Positions 52,765-62,639 of a stretch of DNA of 64,000 nt are shown here, piece by piece. The position numbers were made by a program, and so were the translations under genes. The stretch is from Bacteroidaceae bacterium (GTDB taxonomy: Bacteria > Bacteroidota > Bacteroidia > Bacteroidales > Bacteroidaceae). The stretch is from NCBI GenBank assembly GCA_024698925.1, contig JAILQO010000057.1, positions 1 through 64,000 on the forward strand, written 5' to 3'. The notes under the pieces are model-generated. The model was not told the DNA's origin, made no database searches, and worked only from the letters and a program-made list of their open reading frames with translations. Positions within the stretch are counted from its first letter, which is position 1, and every line of letters begins with the position of its first letter.

Positions 52765-53643
52765 TTACTTCATGTCAATCAACCTTAACAAATACTGTCC
52801 ATATGGATTCTTGAGCATCGGTTGTGCCAACTGGCGCAGATGCTCTTCTGTAATCCAGCCCTTGCGGTAGGCGATGCCTTCGAGGCAGGCTATCTTCAGA
52901 CCTTGGCGCTTCTCAATGACCTCGATGAAAGTGGATGCTTCGCTGAGGCTGTCATGGGTGCCCGTATCGAGCCAGGCAAAGCCGCGGCCAAGTGTCTGCA
53001 CTTTCAACTCGCTGTCCTCCAGAAAGCGTTGGTTTACGGTCGTGATTTCCAGCTCACCACGGGCTGAGGGCTTGATGGTGCTGGCTACGTCAACCACCTT
53101 GTTGGGATAGAAGTAGAGACCTACGACAGCATAGTTGGATTTCGGCACTGTGGGCTTTTCCTCAATGCTGAGGCAGTTGCCGTCGTGATCGAACTCGGCC
53201 ACACCATAGCGCTCCGGGTCGTTGACCCAGTAGCCGAAGACCGTGGCTTTCTGCTCTTCCTCCGCTGTACGCACCGCTTCGCGAAGCATGGCCGAGAAGC
53301 CAGAACCGTAGAAGATGTTATCCCCTAAGACCAGGCAGGCGCTGTCATCGCCGATGAAGTCGCGACCGATGATGAACGCTTGTGCCAGCCCATCGGGAGA
53401 AGGTTGCTCGGCATAGGTAAACTCAACTCCGTAGTCGCTGCCATCGCCCAACAGCCGACGGAAGGCCGGTAGGTCTGTGGGTGTGGAAATAATCAGGATT
53501 TCACGGATTCCCGCCATCATCAGCACCGAGATGGGGTAGTAGATCATCGGCTTGTCGAAGATGGGCAAAAGCTGCTTCGAAACACCTTTGGTGATGGGAT
53601 ACAAACGCGTGCCTGACCCTCCAGCTAAGACTATACCTTTCAT
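52765..53643 (-). CDS. rfbA: glucose-1-phosphate thymidylyltransferase
   Basis: 292 residues. '[45 protein letters not shown]' is the nucleotidyltransferase signature; '[11 protein letters not shown]' and '[15 protein letters not shown]' complete the RmlA pattern. Makes dTDP-glucose, first step of dTDP-rhamnose synthesis, in the cytoplasm. rfbB, C and D are not in the window. Good own promoter. Confidence 0.95.
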   Translation of the reverse strand: MKGIVLAGGSGTRLYPITKGVSKQLLPIFDKPMIYYPISVLMMAGIREILIISTPTDLPAFRRLLGDGSDYGVEFTYAEQPSPDGLAQAFIIGRDFIGDDSACLVLGDNIFYGSGFSAMLREAVRTAEEEQKATVFGYWVNDPERYGVAEFDHDGNCLSIEEKPTVPKSNYAVVGLYFYPNKVVDVASTIKPSARGELEITTVNQRFLEDSELKVQTLGRGFAWLDTGTHDSLSEASTFIEVIEKRQGLKIACLEGIAYRKGWITEEHLRQLAQPMLKNPYGQYLLRLIDMK

Positions 53644-53664
53644 AGTTTATGGTTTTTCTTGGTG

Positions 53665-53696
53665 CAAAGGTAGTATTTTGCTTTCATTCCACCAAA
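53665..53696 (-). promoter_or_regulatory. rfbA promoter
   Basis: Minus strand: TTTG (53696-53693), 20-bp spacer, TACCTTTG (53672-53665), ending 21 bp before the rfbA start. Confidence 0.8.
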
Positions 53697-53704
53697 GAAA
53701 TGTC

Positions 53705-53740
53705 AAGAAAAAGCCCTGCGCGGGGTGCGCAGGGCTCTTT
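53705..53740 (-). terminator. terminator of the 1275-aa secreted protein gene
   Basis: Minus strand: AGCCCTGCGC, loop ACCCC, GCGCAGGGCTT followed by TTTCTT. It lies just before the rfbA promoter and separates the two units. Confidence 0.85.
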
Positions 53741-53787
53741 TCTTGGTGTAATGTGTGCTGTGGATTTCCCACAACAGACGTTTTTGC

Positions 53788-56700
53788 TTACTTCACAAGT
53801 ACTTTCTGAACCTTACCGTTCGAGCGAACGATATTGACACCACGCTGCATGCGGCTAGCCTGACGGCCATCCAGTGTGAAGATGTTGACGACACCGTTAG
53901 ACATCTCGTTCTTGATGTTCTTGACGCCATCGGGAATTTCTGTGCCGATGTATGTCAGCATCCAGTTGCCGAAGATGGTCCAGTCTCCGTTGAGGTGTCT
54001 TCCGCTGTTGCGCAGACCGATGGTCATCACACCGTCTTCATCGACACCCAGCGTGAGGTCGTTGCGATAGAGGGAGTTGGGGCGTACCAGCATATCCGGC
54101 AAAGCGGTTTCGGTCAGGTCCTCGAGATCCAGCAGATCGAGGTATGCAGCAGCGGATGTCTTGTCGTTGGCAATCCAGAATTTGGTGCCATCGAGCGTAA
54201 TATCACTTTCGCCACCTGCGCCAACGGAAGCTTCCTGTGCGTTGACGGTGATGTTCTTGATCGGAGTCTTGAACTCGTCCAGTGATGTTCTTGCGTACAG
54301 GGTAACGTTGTTAACCCGTGCGAGAGAGTCGGTGATGTCGGCGGGGAAGCAAGGACGCTGGAAGGCGTCAACGCTGAGGATGTAGTAACCAGGAGTCAGG
54401 CCCTTAATGGTCTGATACACATCGAAGTTGGTCGCGTTGTAAACCTCAGCAAGTGCTGTGCCTGTGCTGAAGAGGCTAGCAGCGACGGAGTCGGGCTTCT
54501 CAAAGGTCCAACCCTTCGTAGTGTATGCCGTAGCATCTGTATAGGACGTGTAGCGGGCGTTGTAGATAGCCTCGGTAGCGTTACCGAAGTTGCTCTTAGC
54601 ATCAGCGTCGTAAGGATTCTCCTGGACGAAGTCCATGATGAGCCCAGTCCACTTCGTAGAAATCTCCTCGGGCATAGCCTTCAGATCGTCATTGCTCTTG
54701 ATGGTGCCGCTTTCGGCGAGAAGAGCCTGCTGCTGTTCCACATAGTCAGTGAAGCCTACGTTGTCGGTGAAGTCGGAGACACGGCCAGAACCGAGGTCCC
54801 AGTATTCTGCCAGCTGATCCTTCACGGCTTCTGCCAAATCCTGACCATCGGTGAGGTACTTCATGGCAGCATTCAACTTGGCGATGATGTCAGCCAGTTG
54901 CTGAGAAGCATTTTCGCCACCGATGTTGGCAGCTACGTCAATAGCCTCATTCTTTGTGCCTTGGTAGAGTGTCTCACCTTCCTCGGTGATGTAGATAGGC
55001 TCGCCAATACCGTCAGTCATCTCGTGGGTAGCATCGAGCTCCTCGATCTTCTTCAGAATCAAATTGCGGTAAGCTGTGAGATCCTCACCCACATAGGTGA
55101 TGGTGAGTGCATCCCACAAGCACCATTCCTGAGTGCTTTCGCAGCGGATACCGAGATCCAGATCGCCAACCTCGCTGTTCACAACTCTGATGGTGGTCTT
55201 GTAGTGGCCAGCATCGAAGTGCTTACGGGCTGAAGCCATACCGTTAGGCATGTAGTAAACCGTGCCATCAATCTCAGCGGCAATGTCATAGTCACCATTG
55301 TCAACCATGATATACTGCTCGGGCTCAGTCTCATCGCCGCGCTGGGCAATCAGCTCTTCGCTCGCACCAGCCAGAATGCTCTGAATCTTCTCGTCATTGG
55401 TGGGCGTGTAGATGGCAAAGGTAGTACCTTGCTGATCCTCCACAGTGAATGCCTTACGGTTGCCACCAGGCTGGTTGCGGGTGAAGCCTTGAAGGGCGAT
55501 CTCATAGACGCCAGCAGGCATGTCCTCAATCACCTGATGGATGTCGAACTTCTGCTGGTAAACTTCAGCCAGACCGGAACTGATGGTGGGTTTAGCACCG
55601 CTCTTCACTTCCCAACCGTCGAGGCTGGTGTCGAAACCAGGATTGGTTAGCAACCAAGTGAGGTCTGTGCCGGGTTTGATGGTCTGCGGGTTGATGCCAG
55701 CCTTGAGGGCAGGCATGATGCTGGAGGTGAGCTCTGTAATCTGGGCGGCGGTGAAGGTTCCTCCCTCGTAGGCTTCGCACCAGTCATCGCTCCATGTTTC
55801 AAACTGTTCAGCCAGCTCTTCCATGCCACAGTTCTCAGCAATATTATAGTAGTAGGACAACTTGTCCTCACCGCCATAGCTGACGGGCAGGTAAACCAGT
55901 AGTACCTTGTAAGCCTCAACGGAAGCCTTGATGGCTGTGATGGCATTGTTAATCTTCTCCACGGCCTCGTCGCAAGTAGCGTCGGTGTCGTCGGTGGTAA
56001 TTGCCTTTGCGGCTGTCAAAGCCATTGTCAACGAATCCTTGGCAGTAGCCTCGCAATAGATGTCATCCAAACTGCCGTAGTTCTCTTCAGCCTCTTTGAT
56101 AACCTTCTGCAGTTGCTTGTAGTGTGGAGATTCGGTCAATTCGCCGCAATAGTAGATGCGGAAGTTGTCGGCTGCAATCCAGTTTGCGGTAGCGCTCACA
56201 GTCTTCAGACCGAAGGTGAGGGATTCATGACCGTCGTTGTCAAAGTCAACTGTGAAGTGCTCAGGAAGACTGTTGCCAGTAGCCAGCGTTGTCTTCTCTT
56301 CCAATACACCAGCCTGAATAAAGAGATAAACACCTTCAGGAACCACATTTGCGTCAGCTTGCCAAGAAGAGATAGCGTCACATTCCAGACGGTATTTACC
56401 AGCGGGGAGACCGAAGACAGTCTGCTGTAAGTAGCCATCGCCAATACGTGCGTTGTCTCTCCAAGCCTCGATGAACTTGCTGACCCAACTGTCGCCGTTG
56501 TCATAACCAAGGTCGGTAGTTCCATCGGGGAGTGTGATGTTGTGTGTACCAGCTGTGTACTGGTAACCAATGTTGTTAGCCTGTTTGCCGCTCTCATAGT
56601 TGGTCTCCCAACCACCGATGTTACCTGCAGAGAAGTCGGGGTTCTTTAGCACCTCGGTAATCTCAATGGGATCTTCGGGTGTTGCAACCTTACCAGCCAG

Positions 56701-57615
56701 CTTGATGATGAGTTTCAACTGCGTGTTGGCAACTTCCATTTCGGCTGCGGTTGCATCGGGATTATTATAAACAGCTTCGGCTGTGGTGTAGTTGGCGCCG
56801 GCTTCCTCAGCAGCAACCAAAGTCTCATACAAAGCGAGCTTTGCCTCATAGATGGTCATCGCTGCCTTATATTCATTTTGGAGATCCTCGTTCTTGACAA
56901 AAGCATCGATAGCATCGGCTTCGCTAGTGGGCACAAAACGCCAGGTGAGGTAGTTTGTATCAACGTCGCCAAGGTCTGTCCAAGTATAAGAGGTCTTAGT
57001 GCCCATATTGTTTGGATCAACGCCAAACAATTTACTAGTAATAATATACTGTTCTTGCAGGTCGTTGTCCAAAATGGGAGAGCCCTCTTCGTCAACAAGT
57101 GTAACCAGGTCATGTGGACGCAGCTTGTAGGAATTATTAGCATCTTCAAGCGGCTCAATGCGCCAGTAACCGTTCTTTTCGGTGTCGCGACGGCCACTAC
57201 CTCCATCAACCCATGCAGCATTACCTTCATGGCAGAGGTAAATGTCGTTGGGAACTTTGTTGGTGCCCTGATGGGTGAAGTAAACCCATGTGCCGTCATA
57301 ATCAACTGCGCCAGCTTCGGCAACAGTAAAGGGGAGAATGTGGTTGCTGTTTCCACTAACATTGAAAGAGGATGCTCCAACCTTCTGGAGGTTCTCAAGC
57401 GTAACGACAGCGCGCGTACCCCAATCGTTACCGCATCCGAGGAACTGACCAGCACCAACATTGTAGATGTAATAGGTACCACCAGCCTCTGGAGTTACCC
57501 ATGTACCTTCGTATTGAGGGGCCTGTGGCTTGACGGGCTTGTCAAAGGCGAAAGCACTGGCACTCATGAACATTGCACCGGCGAGGGCAATGAGAGAGAG
57601 TAATTTGTGTTTCAT
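53788..57615 (-). CDS. giant secreted multimodular protein A
   Basis: 1275 residues from the ATG at 57615 (MKHKLLSLIALAGAMFMSASAFAFD signal). The N-terminal 'GTYYIYNVGAGQFLGCGNDWGTRAVVTLENLQ' is a lectin-like module shared with protein B at 57849. Next come jelly-roll-like modules announced by 'NPDFSAGNIGGWE' and 'LTNPGFDTSLDGWEVKSG', each with a 'LPAGKYRLECDA' or 'MPAGVYEIALQGF' strand, the last 'LTPGYYILSVDAF', separated by helical linkers rich in EA and TA. The last 35 residues (VNIFTLDGRQASRMQRGVNIVRSNGKVQKVLVK) form the common tail. Likely a polysaccharide-binding surface protein; no catalytic motif was identified. Confidence 0.72.
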   Translation of the reverse strand: MKHKLLSLIALAGAMFMSASAFAFDKPVKPQAPQYEGTWVTPEAGGTYYIYNVGAGQFLGCGNDWGTRAVVTLENLQKVGASSFNVSGNSNHILPFTVAEAGAVDYDGTWVYFTHQGTNKVPNDIYLCHEGNAAWVDGGSGRRDTEKNGYWRIEPLEDANNSYKLRPHDLVTLVDEEGSPILDNDLQEQYIITSKLFGVDPNNMGTKTSYTWTDLGDVDTNYLTWRFVPTSEADAIDAFVKNEDLQNEYKAAMTIYEAKLALYETLVAAEEAGANYTTAEAVYNNPDATAAEMEVANTQLKLIIKLAGKVATPEDPIEITEVLKNPDFSAGNIGGWETNYESGKQANNIGYQYTAGTHNITLPDGTTDLGYDNGDSWVSKFIEAWRDNARIGDGYLQQTVFGLPAGKYRLECDAISSWQADANVVPEGVYLFIQAGVLEEKTTLATGNSLPEHFTVDFDNDGHESLTFGLKTVSATANWIAADNFRIYYCGELTESPHYKQLQKVIKEAEENYGSLDDIYCEATAKDSLTMALTAAKAITTDDTDATCDEAVEKINNAITAIKASVEAYKVLLVYLPVSYGGEDKLSYYYNIAENCGMEELAEQFETWSDDWCEAYEGGTFTAAQITELTSSIMPALKAGINPQTIKPGTDLTWLLTNPGFDTSLDGWEVKSGAKPTISSGLAEVYQQKFDIHQVIEDMPAGVYEIALQGFTRNQPGGNRKAFTVEDQQGTTFAIYTPTNDEKIQSILAGASEELIAQRGDETEPEQYIMVDNGDYDIAAEIDGTVYYMPNGMASARKHFDAGHYKTTIRVVNSEVGDLDLGIRCESTQEWCLWDALTITYVGEDLTAYRNLILKKIEELDATHEMTDGIGEPIYITEEGETLYQGTKNEAIDVAANIGGENASQQLADIIAKLNAAMKYLTDGQDLAEAVKDQLAEYWDLGSGRVSDFTDNVGFTDYVEQQQALLAESGTIKSNDDLKAMPEEISTKWTGLIMDFVQENPYDADAKSNFGNATEAIYNARYTSYTDATAYTTKGWTFEKPDSVAASLFSTGTALAEVYNATNFDVYQTIKGLTPGYYILSVDAFQRPCFPADITDSLARVNNVTLYARTSLDEFKTPIKNITVNAQEASVGAGGESDITLDGTKFWIANDKTSAAAYLDLLDLEDLTETALPDMLVRPNSLYRNDLTLGVDEDGVMTIGLRNSGRHLNGDWTIFGNWMLTYIGTEIPDGVKNIKNEMSNGVVNIFTLDGRQASRMQRGVNIVRSNGKVQKVLVK

Positions 57616-57706
57616 AAATTTGATAAACAATTAGTTAGTAAAAAATAAAATGCGCTTGTTTGGACTCTTCGGAAAGCTTTTTTAGCTTTTTCCTCTGAAT
57701 AATGGG

Positions 57707-57738
57707 CAAAAATACACTTTTAATTTCCTTACGCCCAA
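57707..57738 (-). promoter_or_regulatory. candidate promoter of giant protein A
   Basis: Minus strand: TTG (57738-57736), 21-bp spacer, TATTTTTG (57714-57707), 91 bp before the start. Confidence 0.5.
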
Positions 57739-57783
57739 GTTCTGCTTGTTAAATCTCTATTTCGTTAAGATTATTTAACAAAA

Positions 57784-57814
57784 AGCGCCGCAGTCCAGAC
57801 TGCGACGCTAATTG
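57784..57814 (-). terminator. terminator of giant protein B
   Basis: Minus strand: AGCGTCGCAGTC, TG, GACTGCGGCGCT, then TTTTT (one wobble in the stem). Confidence 0.85.
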
Positions 57815-57848
57815 GCCTTATATATTATAATATAATAAGGTGTGATGT

Positions 57849-60800
57849 TTACTTCACGAGTACCTTGTGTACTGTACCTTCCTGCGTGCGGACAATGTTG
57901 AATCCGCGACGGAGCACGCGCTGCTGGCGACCATCAATGCTGAAGATCACAGCTGTGCGGCCAGCGACGTTGTTCACAAGTTGGATGCCATCAACGACCT
58001 CCTCGTTGGTAGGAGCTGTCGTACCCAGATATTCGAGTTTGAAGTTATCGAATGGGCACCAGTCGTTATCTACGCTGGGTTTCTCGTCCTTCCTCAGACC
58101 CAATGTGATCTTACCCTTGAGGGCACCCTCGATTCCTTCGCCATAAGCAAAGACAATCTGGTTGTGGTAACGGCCTTCTGCAAGCATATTCTCGAAGCCG
58201 GCTTTGTCGTTGACGGTGTAGAACGGAGCGACACCCTCGACATCGTCAACGGGATACTTGGTGAATATCGGCTTTTCTTCATCGTCCGTAGGAACGTTCT
58301 CTTCCGTGAAGGCACCGCCTTCGGTGTTGCTCCACAGCATGATGGGCTTCTTGATGGTGTTGATGTAGAGGTATTCCACGCTGCGTGCGGTATCGGCCTT
58401 GAGGGCATTAACCTCACTGGCAGTGCCGCCATAACGATAGAGGGCATCAACGCTCAGGCGCCAGTAACCGTCCTTCAGCTTACCCACCTGCTGATACATA
58501 TTGAAGGTGCTGGCACCCCAGAACTCTGCACAGCCATTGCCGTCGCCGCCTGCATTGCCTTCCTGTACGACGGTCCAACCATTCTTGTTGTTGCTCTTGA
58601 AGTCGTAGTTAACCATCAGTTCGCTGATGTCCACGGGATTGTCCTCGGTGGCATCGGCCAAATCACTACGTGTGAGGATGTAGTCGTACCAACCGTTCTT
58701 CAGCGTGTTGATGTAGCCTTCCACCTGCTCGTTGGTCTCCAGCGTGTAGTTGTCAACAGCGTTCTCAGCCTCGTCAAGGGTGTTCTCATAATCAATGCCG
58801 TCGTAAACGTAACCCAAATCCTGGATGGCAGTAATGCGCTCACGAACATCCTTAGTTACCTCGATGAGTTGGCCAATCAACTTGATGCTGTTCTTGGCGT
58901 AGTCGATAGACGCTTTCAGCTGCTCAATGGCAGTTACTTGCTCAGACAAAGATGCTTGAAGGGCAGCAGCGCCAGCGGTAATGGCATCGTCCAAATTGGT
59001 AATAGCCTGAGCTGTGAGGTCCATCTCTTCCTTGAGCGCCTCAGCCTCGGCGATGAGGCCGTCAATCTCGAGTGCCTGTGACTCGCTGTCGATAGCACCA
59101 ACATAGAGGAGGGTGATGTCAGACCATACAACCCAACAATTGGAGTTCACGCCTTCGAGGTCCTTGGCACCAATGGTGAGGGAGCCGGCTTCGCGCAAAG
59201 CGATAGGCAGTTCGATGGTGGTCTTCTCAACAGCACCAGCCTCGTCAGCGCCAGTGAAGCACTTGTTGGCAGCCTGCTGGCTGTTGGGGCGATTGTCGAT
59301 GGTGACTTCTTCCTGGCCAGTGATGTTGCCGCCGTCGTCCTTTACATCTCTCATCTCAGTCGTGTTGGGATAGAACTCCAGAAGCTCGTCCCAGTTGATG
59401 ATGGGCTTCTGAACGGTACCAACACCGTTGTTGGCATAGATGAAGGCGAGTTCGCTTCCGTCATAGTTCTCCTCGAGGAGGTCTGTGCCCATCGGACGAT
59501 AGAAGGCGTTCACCTTGATGACATATTTACCCTTGGGCAGGTTCGCGACAACCGTGTTGGCGTCAAACTGGCAGCTCCAGCCTTCAGCGGTGTGGTACTC
59601 GAACTTCAGACCGTCGTTGCCGTTGAACTCCTGGTACTGTGTCCAGTTCCAGTTGTACTTGTCTTCCAGGTTCTTAGCCAATGTCTTGGCGCTGGGGAAG
59701 GTGAGCTGGTTATAAAGACCCGTGATGTCGATGGGCTCTTCAAGGGTGTTGCCTGCAGCTACTTTTGCGGCAGCATCGTCGAGGGTAGCTCTGACCTCAG
59801 CCTTGCGGCCTTCCTTGGCGGTCTCGATGGCTGCGTTGTACTCAGCCATGAAAGCTTCGATTTCAGCCTTGCTCCAAGTGCGGTTGTTGAATGCATCGTT
59901 GGCAAGCTCGTCCCATTCTCCGGAGACCTTGTCGTAGAGTGTCTTGTAAGCGGCAGAGTTCTCAGCCAACTTCTCGTAGTATTCCTCGTCAGCGAAAAGG
60001 GTCTCGCCTACGAAGTACTCAAGTGTCTGATAGGCCTTCGCCTCCAGCGCTGCGCTGTCAACCATTGCCTGAATCTCGCTGATAACGGCGGTGTTCAGGG
60101 CTTCGTCCTCGCTGTTGCTGGAAATCAAATCCTGAGTTCTCTTGTTGAGGTCCTCAATCTTAGCCATTAGCGCCTGACCAACAATGTGTTCATCTTCAGC
60201 GTCCACATAAGGAGTGAGCTCCTTGAGGGCGTTGCGCATGATGATGACGGTGGGAGATTCACCAGTACCCAGATAGTAGAGGCGGAACTTATCCACAGCT
60301 ACCCAAGCAATCTTGTTGCCGGCAGGGGGATTGAAGTCGAATCCGAGGGTGAGGTCGCCACCAATGTGTACGAAGTCAAAGCTGAGGCGCTGCACCTTCT
60401 GTGTAGGAATGGTATTCTCCTGACGGATACCGTTGGTGATGGCATAGAGCTTACCGCCCTGACCAACGCCAACGAGCTGCAGGCGATAGCTACCTGCGGG
60501 CAGGTCGGACACGACTTGGTGGGCATCCTGCGCAGCATCAATACCGCCGCTCTTCCAGAATTCCAGCCAACCGCCGGTATCGAGGCCTTCCTCGCCGACG
60601 CCTTCGCCTTCCTCAATGGGGTGAGGACTGTTGTTCTGTGTCTTCGCATAGGAACCTGTCAGTGTCCAACCCTTTGTGCTCATACCATCGAAGTCGGGAT
60701 TCACGAGGAAGATGGAGGTGACGTTAACGGGGTTGGTCTCGCTGGCACCGTCGCCCAATACGGCGATGATGGCAACCTTCAGCTCAACAATCGCTGCTTC

Positions 60801-61517
60801 TACAGCTTCAACTGTTGTTGCATTCTCGAGGATGGAAACGAAGTTGTCAACGGGGACATCATTATCCTCAGCTGTGTTAATCAGGCTGAGCAATTGCTGC
60901 TTGACGGTTACGAGCTCGTTGTATGCCTTGTAGTTTTCTTTGGAAATGATGAGCCAATCTACGTGTGCATCTGCTTCATCTAAAGTAACGTTGCCATATA
61001 CGCCAGCTCCGAAACCGAGGGAACTGTTGTTGTGGTCAATGTCCTCACGGGTGGGAACCTGTCCGATATATGTGCCGGGATAGGCTTCCTGACCGTAGGT
61101 CTCATCGTTGACGTTGCTCTGGATGCGATAGTAGTTGCCAACCTTGGTGAAGGTGAAGGTTGTGCACCAGCCACTCTGATTGTTGTAGTCGATGAATAGA
61201 TCAGCTTCGGTGGAGCGACCGAGAATCTGCTGACTCTTGGAGCCCTCGAAGAAATAGACGGTCCATGCATCTTCTGCGTTGGAGGTGAGGCGAATGGGCA
61301 GACCATTCGTGCCGAGGGCTGCGTGGGTGCCCCAGTCTGTACCGCCAATCAGGAATTGTGCAGCTCCTACGTTGTAGAGATAAACGGTATCCGTCTCACT
61401 GCTTTTCAACTCAACGCCCAAGGACTCGTCCAAGGCCGGAGGCGTCCATGTCGTCTGTGCGAATGCTGTCAGCGCAAGTGTTGCGATGACGGCAAACGAA
61501 AGTAAACGTTGTTTCAT
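57849..61517 (-). CDS. giant secreted multimodular protein B
   Basis: 1222 residues; signal MKQRLLSFAVIATLALTAFAQ. Same architecture as protein A: N-terminal 'VYLYNVGAAQFLIGGTDWGTHAALGTNG', jelly-roll-like modules ('FLVNPDFDGMSTKGWTLTG' with 'LPAGSYRLQLVGVG', 'FDANTVVANLPKGKYVIKVNAFYRP', 'FNMYQQVGKLKDGYWRLSVDALYRYGG'), helical linkers with AE and AL, and the tail 'VIFSIDGRQQRVLRRGFNIVRTQEGTVHKVLVK'. It lies 233 bp upstream of protein A, same strand, so the pair is a tandem duplication. Presumed cell-surface or secreted glycan-binding role. Confidence 0.72.
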   Translation of the reverse strand: MKQRLLSFAVIATLALTAFAQTTWTPPALDESLGVELKSSETDTVYLYNVGAAQFLIGGTDWGTHAALGTNGLPIRLTSNAEDAWTVYFFEGSKSQQILGRSTEADLFIDYNNQSGWCTTFTFTKVGNYYRIQSNVNDETYGQEAYPGTYIGQVPTREDIDHNNSSLGFGAGVYGNVTLDEADAHVDWLIISKENYKAYNELVTVKQQLLSLINTAEDNDVPVDNFVSILENATTVEAVEAAIVELKVAIIAVLGDGASETNPVNVTSIFLVNPDFDGMSTKGWTLTGSYAKTQNNSPHPIEEGEGVGEEGLDTGGWLEFWKSGGIDAAQDAHQVVSDLPAGSYRLQLVGVGQGGKLYAITNGIRQENTIPTQKVQRLSFDFVHIGGDLTLGFDFNPPAGNKIAWVAVDKFRLYYLGTGESPTVIIMRNALKELTPYVDAEDEHIVGQALMAKIEDLNKRTQDLISSNSEDEALNTAVISEIQAMVDSAALEAKAYQTLEYFVGETLFADEEYYEKLAENSAAYKTLYDKVSGEWDELANDAFNNRTWSKAEIEAFMAEYNAAIETAKEGRKAEVRATLDDAAAKVAAGNTLEEPIDITGLYNQLTFPSAKTLAKNLEDKYNWNWTQYQEFNGNDGLKFEYHTAEGWSCQFDANTVVANLPKGKYVIKVNAFYRPMGTDLLEENYDGSELAFIYANNGVGTVQKPIINWDELLEFYPNTTEMRDVKDDGGNITGQEEVTIDNRPNSQQAANKCFTGADEAGAVEKTTIELPIALREAGSLTIGAKDLEGVNSNCWVVWSDITLLYVGAIDSESQALEIDGLIAEAEALKEEMDLTAQAITNLDDAITAGAAALQASLSEQVTAIEQLKASIDYAKNSIKLIGQLIEVTKDVRERITAIQDLGYVYDGIDYENTLDEAENAVDNYTLETNEQVEGYINTLKNGWYDYILTRSDLADATEDNPVDISELMVNYDFKSNNKNGWTVVQEGNAGGDGNGCAEFWGASTFNMYQQVGKLKDGYWRLSVDALYRYGGTASEVNALKADTARSVEYLYINTIKKPIMLWSNTEGGAFTEENVPTDDEEKPIFTKYPVDDVEGVAPFYTVNDKAGFENMLAEGRYHNQIVFAYGEGIEGALKGKITLGLRKDEKPSVDNDWCPFDNFKLEYLGTTAPTNEEVVDGIQLVNNVAGRTAVIFSIDGRQQRVLRRGFNIVRTQEGTVHKVLVK

Positions 61518-61585
61518 TGTTTTGATGAATAAAATTAGTTAGTATTTAGATGATGAAAATCTATCATTTTTTCCTGAGTCGGCCG

Positions 61586-61593
61586 CAAAGGTA
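61586..61593 (-). promoter_or_regulatory. -7 element of giant protein B promoter
   Basis: TACCTTTG on the minus strand, 69 bp before the start; no convincing -33 TTG at the right spacing. Confidence 0.45.
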
Positions 61594-61691
61594 AAATAAA
61601 AATATGGTTCGCGTGCGTCATACGCGAGAAACATCGTCGTGTGTTAAGGGTTTTTAACAAATCACGGCTCTTTCGTTTGATTCCTTTTCCG

Positions 61692-61699
61692 TACCTTTG
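61692..61699 (+). promoter_or_regulatory. -7 element of HAD gene / rnpB promoter
   Basis: TACCTTTG, 29 bp before the ATG. TTTG at 61676-61679 is too close to serve as the usual -33, so the upstream element is unclear. The same transcript may extend into rnpB, four bases after the stop. Confidence 0.45.
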
Positions 61700-61728
61700 C
61701 ACCGCAAAACCAAATACACCTATTATAT

Positions 61729-62154
61729 ATGACTATTGCAGTAGATTTCGATGGCACCATCGTACGTCACAGGTATCCTGCTATCGGCGAGGAGATTCTG
61801 TTTGCCACAGAGACGCTCAAGAAGCTGATTGAAGAGCATCACAAGCTAATCCTTTGGTCTGTGCGTGAGGGTAAGTTGCTGGACGAGGCTGTTGAATGGT
61901 GTCGCGAGCGTGGTGTGGAGTTCTATGCCGTCAATCGCGACTATCCCGAGGAGGACATCACGCTCAACCAGCATTTCTCCCGCAAACTGAAGGTGGATAT
62001 GTTCATAGACGACCGAAACATCGGTGGCTTGCCCGATTGGGGAACAATCTATCACATGATTCATGACAACAAGACCTGGGAACAGGTGCTGATGGCGGAG
62101 ATGAATCAAGAGCCTCCGAAGCCAAAATCTTTCTGGCAGCGTCTGTTTGGATAA
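61729..62154 (+). CDS. HAD-superfamily hydrolase
   Basis: 141 residues. AVDFDGTIV gives the nucleophile D-x-D motif (Asp6/Asp8), 'LILWSVREG' the second motif, and 'VDMFIDDRNIGGLPDW' the acidic motif IV. It is the short cap-less type. The small size and Bacteroidales spread recall BT0820-like phosphatases; substrate unknown. It directly precedes rnpB. Confidence 0.85.
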   Translation: MTIAVDFDGTIVRHRYPAIGEEILFATETLKKLIEEHHKLILWSVREGKLLDEAVEWCRERGVEFYAVNRDYPEEDITLNQHFSRKLKVDMFIDDRNIGGLPDWGTIYHMIHDNKTWEQVLMAEMNQEPPKPKSFWQRLFG

Positions 62155-62157
62155 ATC

Positions 62158-62565
62158 AGTGGAACGGCTTGCCGCTGGCTGAAGCCTTAAGGTGGAGGCG
62201 AGAGGAAAGTCCGGGCAACATAGGGCACTCTGCTACCTAACGGGTAGAAGTCCGCGAGGGCTTGCACGTGTAGAAGAAAAGAACCGCCACGCCGAGTTGC
62301 AAGACAAGGCGTGGTAAGGGTGAGAAGGCGAGGTAAGAGCTCACCAGACGTGTGGCGACATACGTGCTGTACACACCAGAGGTTGAAAGTTCACGTAAAC
62401 CGGCGAAGCACCGACTGCGTCCGCTTACGGGCGTAAGGGTGGGAGAGGGCGACCCGTCCGAGCCGGAGGGTAGAACGATGGAGGCGTCGTGAGAACGGCG
62501 TTCTGGATAAATGGCAAGCGCTCCCGCTTCGGTGGGAGTACAGAACCCGGCTTATAGTTCCACTG
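62158..62565 (+). ncRNA. rnpB: RNase P RNA (type A)
   Basis: ~408 nt with the conserved GAGGAAAGTCCGGGC near the 5' end, AGGGTGAGAAGG and GCAAACC-type core, and the 3' ACAGAACCCGGCTTATAG. The 5' AGTGGAAC pairs with 3' GTTCCACT. It begins 4 bp after the HAD gene stop. Catalytic subunit of tRNA 5' processing. Confidence 0.96.
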
Positions 62566-62596
62566 TTTTTTGATTATTCGTTAACTTTTTGGATAG

Positions 62597-62639
62597 GTCC
62601 TCGTAGAGAATGTTTTTTCTACGAGGACTTCTTTTTATT
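62597..62639 (+). terminator. rnpB terminator
   Basis: GTCCTCGTAGA, loop GAATGTTTTT, TCTACGAGGAC, then TTCTTTTTATT. Confidence 0.9.

Noticed and set aside
57867..59081. 404-codon plus-strand frame opposite giant protein B
   Set aside because: Shadow frame; the opposite strand has a signal peptide, repeated modules and a terminator.
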